DNA of 64,000 nt from Streptomyces sp. NL15-2K (GTDB lineage Bacteria; Actinomycetota; Actinomycetes; Streptomycetales; Streptomycetaceae), in contig NZ_CP130630.1 of the NCBI RefSeq assembly GCF_030551255.1, positions 6,491,501 through 6,555,500 on the forward strand. The letters are read 5' to 3'. Made by a program: the position numbers and the translations under genes. Below are positions 58,082-64,000 of the stretch, one piece after another (position 1 is the first letter of the stretch; each line of letters starts with the position of its first letter). The notes under the pieces are model-generated. The model was not told the DNA's origin, made no database searches, and saw nothing but the letters and a program-made list of their open reading frames with translations.

Positions 58082-58942
58082 GTGAGCGCGGGAGAGCCCG
58101 GATCGGTGGTGCGGCGGATGCTGCTCGGCTCGCAACTCAGGCGGCTGCGGGAGGCGCGTGGCATCACGCGCGAGGCGGCGGGTTACTCGATCCGCGCCTC
58201 CGAGTCGAAGATCAGCCGGATGGAACTGGGCCGGGTGAGCTTCAAGACAAGGGACGTGGAGGACCTGCTGACGTTGTACGGCATCACGGACGAGGCGGAG
58301 CGCACCTCACTGCTCTCGCTCGCCAAGGAGGCCAATGTCGCGGGCTGGTGGCACAGTTACTCGGACGTTCTGCCGAGCTGGTTCCCCACCTACGTGGGCC
58401 TGGAGGGCGCGGCTTCCCTGATCCGCGCGTACGAAGTGCAGTTCGTGCACGGTCTGTTGCAGACCGAGGCGTACGCCCAGGCGGTCGTGCGGCGCGGCAT
58501 GAAGGGCGCGAGCGAGGCAGACGTGGAGCGGCGCGTGGCGCTGCGCCTGGAGCGGCAGAAGTACCTCGTCGACGAGAACGCGCCCGAGTTCCACATCGTC
58601 CTGGACGAGGCGGCCCTGCGCCGCCCGTACGGAGACCGCGAGGTGATGCGCGGCCAGCTCCAGCACCTGATCGAGGTCTCCGAGCGGCCCAACGTACGGC
58701 TGCAGATCATGCCGTTCAGCTTCGGCGGCCACTCCGGGGAGTCCGGCGCCTTCACGATCCTGTCCTTCCCGGAGTCCGACCTGTCCGACGTCGTCTACCT
58801 GGAGCAACTCACCAGCGCGCTGTACCTGGACAAGCACGAGGACGTGACCCAGTACGAGAAGGCGCTCAAGGAGTTGCAGCAGGACAGTCCGGGGACGGAC
58901 GAGAGCCGGGATCTTCTTCGGGGACTCCTCCAACTCTCTTGA
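58082..58942 (+). CDS. HTH regulator with DUF5753 domain (WhiJ-like)
   Basis: A 286-aa regulator. Residues ~15-70 form an XRE-type HTH: L-R-R-L-R-E-A-R-G-I-T-R-E-A-A-G, then S-E-S-K-I-S-R-M-E-L-G. The rest is DUF5753 (Y-E-V-Q-F-V-H-G-L-L-Q-T, V-D-E-A-A-L-R-R-P-Y-G). This is the developmental-regulator type exemplified by WhiJ, which represses target genes until relieved by a DUF397 partner. GTG 58082 start. It forms a trio with the DUF397 and ATPase genes. Confidence 0.87.
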   Translation: MSAGEPGSVVRRMLLGSQLRRLREARGITREAAGYSIRASESKISRMELGRVSFKTRDVEDLLTLYGITDEAERTSLLSLAKEANVAGWWHSYSDVLPSWFPTYVGLEGAASLIRAYEVQFVHGLLQTEAYAQAVVRRGMKGASEADVERRVALRLERQKYLVDENAPEFHIVLDEAALRRPYGDREVMRGQLQHLIEVSERPNVRLQIMPFSFGGHSGESGAFTILSFPESDLSDVVYLEQLTSALYLDKHEDVTQYEKALKELQQDSPGTDESRDLLRGLLQLS

Positions 58943-59026
58943 AACACAAGTACGATGACGTGTGATCAGACCGTGATGTCGTGCGTGTCTGCTGTTGATC
59001 GTGTCTGCTAGCGATTGAGGGATCAC

Positions 59027-60487
59027 ATGTCGTCCTACTTCACCGACCTGGCTCAGCAGTACATCGACGGTGAGTGGCGCCCGGGCACCGGCTCCTGGGA
59101 CATCATCGACTTCAACCCGTACGACGACGAAAAGCTGGCGTCGATCACCATAGCCACGGTCGATGAGGTCGACGAGGCATACCGGGCGGCCGCCCGCGCC
59201 CAGAAGGAATGGGCGGCGACCAACCCCTACGCCCGCCGCGCGGTGTTCGAGAAGGCCCTCGCACTGATCGAGGAGCGCGAGCAGGAGATCGCTGAGGTGA
59301 TCATCGCCGAGCTCGGCGGCACCCGGCTGAAGGCCGCCTTCGAGCTCCACCTCGTCAAGGAGTTCCTGCGCGAGTCGATCCACCTGGCGCTGCGCCCCGA
59401 GGGCCGGATCATCCCCTCGCCGGTCGACGGCAAGGAGAACCGCGTCTACCGCGTGCCGGTCGGCGTCGTGGGCGTGATCAGCCCCTTCAACTTCCCCCTC
59501 CTGCTCTCGATCAAGTCGGTCGCCCCGGCGCTCGCGCTCGGCAACGCCGTCGTGCTCAAGCCGCACCAGAACACGCCGATCACCGGCGGCTCCCTGGTGG
59601 CGAAGATCTTCGAGGACGCGGGTCTGCCCGGCGGTCTGCTGAACGTCGTCATCACGGACATCGCCGAGATCGGCGACGCCTTCATCGAGCACCCGATCCC
59701 GAAGGTCATCTCCTTCACCGGCTCCGACAAGGTCGGCCGTCACGTCGCCACCGTCTGCGCCTCGAACTTCAAGCGCTCGGTCCTCGAACTGGGCGGCAAC
59801 AGCGCGCTGGTGGTCCTCGACGACGCCGACATCGACTACGCGGTCGACGCGGCCGTCTTCAGCCGGTTCGTCCACCAGGGACAGGTCTGCATGGCCGCCA
59901 ACCGTGTCCTGGTCGACCGCTCGGTCGCCGACGAGTTCACCGAGAAGTTCGTCGCCAAGGTCAAGACCCTGAAGGCGGGCGACCCGCGCGACCCCGGGAC
60001 CGTCATCGGCCCGGTCATCAACTCCTCCCAGGCGGACGCCGTTTCGGGCATCGTCGAGCAGGCGATCACCGAGGGCGCGACGGCGCTCGTGCACGGCACG
60101 AGGACCGACAACCTGATCGAGCCCTCGGTCCTCACGGGCGTCCCCGCCGACTCCGCCCTGCTGAGGCAGGAGATCTTCGGACCGGTGGTCTTCCTCGCCC
60201 CCTTCGACGGCGAGGAGGAGGCCGTACGCCTCGTCAACGACACGCCGTACGGCCTGAGCGGCGCCGTCCACACGGGGAACATCGAGCGGGGAGTCGCCTT
60301 CGCCAAGCAGATCGACACCGGCATGTTCCACGTGAACGACGGCACGGTCCACGACGAGCCGATCGTCCCGTTCGGCGGCGAGAAGCACTCGGGGCTCGGC
60401 CGGCTGAACGGCGACACGATGCTGGACTCGTTCACGACGCTGAAGTGGATCTCGGTGCAGCACGGGCGGAGCGGGTTCCCGTTCTGA
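59027..60487 (+). CDS. NAD(P)-dependent aldehyde dehydrogenase
   Basis: A 486-aa aldehyde dehydrogenase. Catalytic Cys288 (G-Q-V-C-M-A-A-N-R) and general-base Glu254 (L-E-L-G-G-N-S) are intact; P-F-N-F-P and K-P-H-Q-N-T-P bind the cofactor; the C-terminal V-P-F-G-G-E-K-H-S-G-L-G is typical. It resembles benzaldehyde/vanillin or succinate-semialdehyde dehydrogenases; the substrate is open. ATG 59027 has GAGGGAT upstream. Confidence 0.92.
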   Translation: MSSYFTDLAQQYIDGEWRPGTGSWDIIDFNPYDDEKLASITIATVDEVDEAYRAAARAQKEWAATNPYARRAVFEKALALIEEREQEIAEVIIAELGGTRLKAAFELHLVKEFLRESIHLALRPEGRIIPSPVDGKENRVYRVPVGVVGVISPFNFPLLLSIKSVAPALALGNAVVLKPHQNTPITGGSLVAKIFEDAGLPGGLLNVVITDIAEIGDAFIEHPIPKVISFTGSDKVGRHVATVCASNFKRSVLELGGNSALVVLDDADIDYAVDAAVFSRFVHQGQVCMAANRVLVDRSVADEFTEKFVAKVKTLKAGDPRDPGTVIGPVINSSQADAVSGIVEQAITEGATALVHGTRTDNLIEPSVLTGVPADSALLRQEIFGPVVFLAPFDGEEEAVRLVNDTPYGLSGAVHTGNIERGVAFAKQIDTGMFHVNDGTVHDEPIVPFGGEKHSGLGRLNGDTMLDSFTTLKWISVQHGRSGFPF

Positions 60488-60608
60488 TCTCTTGCATACG
60501 ACTGCTGCCACGGGCCGTTGCGGACAGAACCTGACCGCAACGGCCCGTAGCTTCGTCGGTGTCAGAGGGCCTCGCAAAGGCTCCGATCCCGACGAAAGGC
60601 GGCCGGTC

Positions 60609-61157
60609 ATGGTCACTCACGTGCGAGCCGAGGAGCAGGGCGACGAGCGCGGTGCGTTGCTCTCCTTCCTGGCCGAGCAGCGCGGCGGCATCCGCCGGGC
60701 GCTGCTGGGGCTGACCGAGGAGCAGGCGTCGTCACGGCCCAGCGCCAGCGAGCTGTCCCTGGCCGGTCTGCTCAAGCACGTCGCCGAGGTCGAACAGGGC
60801 TGGGTGGCCCGCGCCAAGGGCGAGCCGCCGGCCGTCCACCGGGACGAGACGAACTGGCACGAGTGCCACCGACTGGTGGGTGACGAGACCGTCGAGTCGC
60901 AGCTCGTGTACTGGGAGAAGGTCGCCGCCGAGACGGAGGCGTTCGTCCGCGCGGTCCCCAGTCTCGACGACACCTTCCCGCTCCCGAACGACCCCTGGTT
61001 CCCGCCGGACGAGCGCGTCTCCATGCGCTGGCTGGTCCTCCACCTGATCCGTGAGACGGCCCGGCACGCCGGCCACGCCGACATCATCCGGGAGTCACTG
61101 GACGGCGCCACCGCCTTCGAACTGGTGGCCAAGGAGCAGGGCACCTCCTGGGGGTGA
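60609..61157 (+). CDS. DinB family (DUF664-like) four-helix protein
   Basis: A 182-aa protein of the DinB/YfiT superfamily. Likely metal-binding histidines are in L-L-K-H-V-A-E-V-E, and R-H-A-G-H-A-D near the C-terminus. In actinobacteria these are often thiol-dependent (mycothiol) S-transferases for detoxification. ATG 60609 follows GAAAGGCGGCC. It stands ahead of the PadR gene by 25 nt and could be co-transcribed with it. Confidence 0.85.
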   Translation: MVTHVRAEEQGDERGALLSFLAEQRGGIRRALLGLTEEQASSRPSASELSLAGLLKHVAEVEQGWVARAKGEPPAVHRDETNWHECHRLVGDETVESQLVYWEKVAAETEAFVRAVPSLDDTFPLPNDPWFPPDERVSMRWLVLHLIRETARHAGHADIIRESLDGATAFELVAKEQGTSWG

Positions 61158-61182
61158 ACCGCGGCGGCATAATCTGGACGGC

Positions 61183-61824
61183 ATGTCAGCGATCCGTCTC
61201 CTCGTGCTGGGCGCGGTGCGCCAGCACGGGCGGGCCCACGGCTACCAGGTACGCAACGACCTGGAGTACTGGGGCGCGCACGAGTGGTCCAACGCCAAGC
61301 CCGGCTCGATCTACCACGCCCTGAAACAGATGGCCAAGCAGGGCCTGCTGCACGCGCACGAGATCGCGCCGTCCACCGCCGGCGGCCCGCCGCGCACCGA
61401 GTACGAGCTCACCGAGAAGGGCACCGAGGAGTACCACTCGCTGGTGCGCCAGTACCTCACCGCCTACGACCAGCGGCCGGACGTGCTCACCGCCGCGCTC
61501 GGCTGCATGGTCGACCTGGAACGCGAGGAAGTCCTCGGCCTCCTCGAGGTGCGCGTGCGCAGCATCGAGGAGTGGCGCAAGTCGGTCACCGAGTACTACA
61601 CGCCCGAGGAGGGCCCCGGCCAGCTCGGTCACATCGGCGAGATCATGAACTTCTGGGTCCATTCGGCCGACACCGGCGCCGAGTGGACCCGGGGTCTCAT
61701 CGAGCGCATCCGGGGCGGGGCGTACACCTTCGCGGGCGAGGGCGAGCCGTTCGTCGGCGTACTGGCGGAAGGCGAGGAGAACCCGTATGCGGCGGGGGAG
61801 CGGCATTCCGGAGATGTCCGCTAA
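61183..61824 (+). CDS. PadR family transcriptional regulator
   Basis: A 213-aa regulator with N-terminal winged HTH (L-L-V-L-G-A-V-R-Q-H-G-R-A-H-G-Y-Q-V, K-P-G-S-I-Y-H-A-L-K-Q-M-A-K-Q-G-L-L) and a C-terminal dimerisation domain (Vir_act_alpha_C type). It lies directly upstream of an ABC transporter operon, and PadR proteins commonly repress adjacent drug exporters. Repeated TCAAGTTT elements at its 3' end and in the transporter leader are probable binding sites. Confidence 0.9.
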   Translation: MSAIRLLVLGAVRQHGRAHGYQVRNDLEYWGAHEWSNAKPGSIYHALKQMAKQGLLHAHEIAPSTAGGPPRTEYELTEKGTEEYHSLVRQYLTAYDQRPDVLTAALGCMVDLEREEVLGLLEVRVRSIEEWRKSVTEYYTPEEGPGQLGHIGEIMNFWVHSADTGAEWTRGLIERIRGGAYTFAGEGEPFVGVLAEGEENPYAAGERHSGDVR

Positions 61825-61892
61825 TCAAGTTTGACTAACAACCCTCTGGGGCATACCCTTCGTCGGCCATCAGTAGTCAAGTTTTACTACGT
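61822..61892 (+). promoter_or_regulatory. Promoter and PadR-like operator of the ABC transporter operon
   Basis: TTGACT (61831-61836), 17-nt spacer and TACCCT (61854-61859) form a good promoter. Two related elements, AATCAAGTTTGACTAA (61823-61838) and TAGTCAAGTTTTACTA (61874-61889), share TCAAGTTT-n-ACTA; the first covers the -35 and the second lies downstream of the start point. They probably bind the PadR protein. Confidence 0.65.
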
Positions 61893-61920
61893 TGCCTGGC
61901 GGTGACTCGAAGGGAGCCTT

Positions 61921-62901
61921 ATGACCGACGCGATCGTCGCCGAAGGCCTGCGGAAGCGGTACGGGGACGAGGCAGCCCTGGACGGGCTGGACCTGAGGGT
62001 GGCGCGCGGCACCGTCCACGCAGTGCTCGGTCCGAACGGCGCCGGCAAGACCACCACCGTGAGGGTCCTGACCACCCTGCTGAGGCCGGACGAGGGCCGC
62101 GCCGAGGTGGCCGGCCACGACGTGGCGAGCCAGGCGTACGACGTACGCCTGCGCATCGGTCTGCTCGGTCAGCACGCGGCCCTCGACGAGGAACTCTCAG
62201 GCCGTCAGAACCTGGAGATGTTCGCCCGCCTCTACCACCTGGGTGCCCGCCACGCGCGCGTGCGGGCGGCCGAACTCCTGGAGCGCTTCGGCCTGACCGA
62301 CACCGGCCGCAAGCCCGTCCGCGCCTACAGCGGCGGCATGCGGCGCCGACTGGACCTCGCGGCTTCTCTCATCGGTAGTGGGCACAGCACCGATCCGGAG
62401 GTGCTCTTCCTGGACGAACCGACAACCGGCCTCGACCCGCGCGGCCGCGCGGAGGTGTGGGCCGCGGTCCGCTCCCTCGTCGGCGGCGGTACGACCGTCC
62501 TGCTGACCACGCAGTACCTGGAGGAGGCCGATCAGCTCGCCGACCGTATCTCGGTCGTCGACCGGGGCCGGGTGATCGCCGACGGCACGGCGGACCAGCT
62601 GAAGGCGATGACCGGCGGCGACCGCATCGACGTGGTCCTGCGGGACGCCGGTCAACTGGGTGCGGCGGTAGCCCTGTTGCCGATCGCCGCATCGGAGGTC
62701 TCCGTCGACGCCGACCGCCGGCTGCTCAGCGCCCCGGTCGCCGACCGCATGGCGGCGCTCTCCGGTGTCGTACGGGCCCTGGACGAGGCCGGCATCGAGG
62801 CGGAGGACGTGGCGCTTCGCCGCCCGACGCTGGACGAGGTGTTCCTGCACCTCACCGGGGACCAGCGAGCGGGCGACGCCCGAGTGGAGGAGGCCGTATG
62901 A
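61921..62901 (+). CDS. ABC transporter ATP-binding protein (DrrA-like)
   Basis: A 326-aa ATPase: Walker [10 protein letters not shown] with Lys43, signature [12 protein letters not shown], Walker [13 protein letters not shown], and a C-terminal DrrA-type extension ending ~[13 protein letters not shown]. Together with the next gene it forms a two-gene exporter of the daunorubicin-resistance kind. GGGAG lies 5 nt before ATG. Its end overlaps the permease gene by 4 nt. Confidence 0.93.
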   Translation: MTDAIVAEGLRKRYGDEAALDGLDLRVARGTVHAVLGPNGAGKTTTVRVLTTLLRPDEGRAEVAGHDVASQAYDVRLRIGLLGQHAALDEELSGRQNLEMFARLYHLGARHARVRAAELLERFGLTDTGRKPVRAYSGGMRRRLDLAASLIGSGHSTDPEVLFLDEPTTGLDPRGRAEVWAAVRSLVGGGTTVLLTTQYLEEADQLADRISVVDRGRVIADGTADQLKAMTGGDRIDVVLRDAGQLGAAVALLPIAASEVSVDADRRLLSAPVADRMAALSGVVRALDEAGIEAEDVALRRPTLDEVFLHLTGDQRAGDARVEEAV

Positions 62902-63665
62902 GCGCGAGCACGTACGCACTGACCGATTCCTGGACCATGACCCGCCGCGAACTCGCCCACTGGGCGCGGCAGCCCGTGCAGGTCGTGGTCGCCCTGGTCT
63001 TCCCCGTGATGCTGCTGCTGATGTTCGGCTACCTCATCGGCGGCGGCCGGGACGTGGAGGGCGAGTACGTCGACTTTCTGGTCCCCGGCATGCTCGCGCT
63101 GACCATGGCGTTCGGGCTCGAAGGGACCATGGTGGCCGTCACGCGGGACCTCGACAAGGGCGTGATCGACCGTTTCCGGTCCATGCCGATGACCAACGGC
63201 GCGGTACTGGTGGGCCGTTCGGTCGCCGACATGCTCCAGTCGGCGCTGAGCGTGGCCGTGCTGATCGGTGTGGGGTACGCGATCGGCTGGCGCGCGGACG
63301 GCTCGGTCGCCGGGTTCCTCGGAGCTGTCGGCCTCCTCCTGCTGTTCCGTTTCGCCATGCTGTGGATCGGCATCCACCTGGCGATGGTGGCCGGGAAGCC
63401 GGAGCTGGTGCAGGCCGTGCAGATCCTGGTCTGGCCGGTCGGCTTCCTCTCCAACGCCATCGCGACTCCCGACTCCATGCCGGACTGGCTGGGCACGGTG
63501 ATCGAGTGGAACCCGATGTCGCAGACGGCGACGGCGGTACGGGACCTGTTCGGCGGGCCGGGCGGGGAGCCGGGGCATGTGTGGGCGGCGGTGGTCTGGC
63601 CGGTGGCGCTGCTGGCGGTGTTCTTTCCGCTGGCTGTGCGGAGGTTCGGGCGCCTGAGTCGCTGA
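62898..63665 (+). CDS. ABC transporter permease (DrrB/ABC-2 type)
   Basis: A 255-aa membrane protein with about six helices, of the ABC-2 family: [17 protein letters not shown] early on, D-R-F-R-S-M-P-M in the coupling region, and [13 protein letters not shown] near the end. It works with the preceding ATPase, probably exporting a hydrophobic compound. Start ATG 62898 within the ATGA overlap. Confidence 0.92.
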   Translation: MSASTYALTDSWTMTRRELAHWARQPVQVVVALVFPVMLLLMFGYLIGGGRDVEGEYVDFLVPGMLALTMAFGLEGTMVAVTRDLDKGVIDRFRSMPMTNGAVLVGRSVADMLQSALSVAVLIGVGYAIGWRADGSVAGFLGAVGLLLLFRFAMLWIGIHLAMVAGKPELVQAVQILVWPVGFLSNAIATPDSMPDWLGTVIEWNPMSQTATAVRDLFGGPGGEPGHVWAAVVWPVALLAVFFPLAVRRFGRLSR

Positions 63666-63683
63666 AGCACCTTAAGCCGCGCT

Positions 63684-64000
63684 CTATTTGCTGCGCCACG
63701 TCTTCGTCGCCATCGACGATCGCTGCCGAACAACGAAAGGACGGGTTGCCGGAGGGGGGTTCACAGGGCCGACGGTGCTGAGCCATGCCGTTAGAGCATC
63801 AGCCAGCTCGTCGCCGAGCGCCGCCGAGGCGTGAGGGCGCACGCCGATCGTTTCCAGGAACCGCAGCACATCGGCGAAGGGCTCGTGGCACAGGGCGAGA
63901 GCGATCTCCTCGGCGCGGTAGTGGTCGCCGTCGAGGAACGCTCGGTGCCAGGAGACCAGCATTTCCCGGCACTTGATGTAGGCGTTCCGCCGGCCCTCCC
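63684..64000 (-). CDS. Hypothetical protein, 5' end beyond the window
   Basis: The minus-strand frame is open from a TAG at 63684-63686 to the window end. The sequence (R-N-A-Y-I-K-C-R-E, W-H-R-A-F-L-D-G-D-H-Y-R-A-E-E-I-A-L-A-L, F-A-D-V-L-R-F-L-E-T-I-G) is helical and protein-like. ATG 63962 is possible but codons upstream look equally protein-like, so the start probably lies outside. No family recognised. Confidence 0.5.
   Translation of the reverse strand, partial: EGRRNAYIKCREMLVSWHRAFLDGDHYRAEEIALALCHEPFADVLRFLETIGVRPHASAALGDELADALTAWLSTVGPVNPPPATRPFVVRQRSSMATKTWRSK

Overview
The window is high-GC actinobacterial DNA and almost certainly a Streptomyces chromosome. It has strong third-position GC bias, GTG and TTG starts, and developmental genes including bldG with the conserved Ser57. 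It also has the Streptomyces-type TopA with a lysine-rich tail, the membrane-protein/thymidylate-kinase fusion, and a DUF397/ATPase/HTH-DUF5753 trio. From memory, the gene order of both core flanks resembles two separate stretches of the S. coelicolor chromosome: the bldG-hppA-topA-tmk-holB block, and the block from a PolA-like polymerase to the zinc-independent ribosomal proteins and an aldehyde dehydrogenase. This was not searched.

Left core, 1-19.9 kb: the end of a tad/flp-type pilus locus, a convergent DEAD/DEAH-box helicase, bldG and its anti-sigma-like ATPase, the proton-pumping pyrophosphatase hppA, a lipoprotein, a methyltransferase, topA, the MFS-thymidylate kinase fusion, holB, a secreted TAP-like protease, and tRNA-Thr(CGT).

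Accessory segment, about 19.9-47 kb. It starts directly after the tRNA. (a) A decayed IS5-type transposase, an unrecognised protein with a HEPN-like RNxxxH motif and a frayed 3' end, and a VapBC-like toxin-antitoxin pair. (b) A three-subunit molybdenum hydroxylase operon with an XdhC-like remnant downstream. (c) A multi-sensor SpoIIE-type phosphatase carrying its own ATPase domain. (d) A lipoprotein followed by two tandem Ser/Thr kinases, each fused to a solute-binding-protein domain, a receptor-kinase architecture. (e) An MFS transporter remnant cut at a TnpB-like insertion. (f) A GT2-GtrA plus GT39 glycosyltransferase pair facing a secreted S53 (sedolisin) protease with three C-terminal repeats. 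(g) A second, full-length TnpB-like gene and an orphan piece of the same repeat domain.

Right core, 47-64 kb: a PolA-like polymerase, an HTH/Clp-N protein with two perfect palindromes at its start, a LysE exporter, a DUF2786 protein and two lipoproteins. Next come the divergent zinc-free ribosomal protein operons (S14, L28 / L33, L31, a CobW-like protein, S18) around a Zur-like box. Then a VOC protein whose promoter lies in a perfect 24-bp inverted repeat, an ArsR-SRPBCC pair, the DUF397/ATPase/HTH regulatory trio, an aldehyde dehydrogenase, a DinB protein, a PadR regulator next to a DrrAB-like ABC transporter, and a gene running off the window end.

Most interesting to follow up: the HEPN-like gene, the zinc-ribbon-less TnpB-like proteins and possible associated guide RNA, the receptor-kinase pair, the Clp-N protein with twin palindromes, and the palindromic VOC promoter. 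No CRISPR array, rRNA or replication origin was seen.
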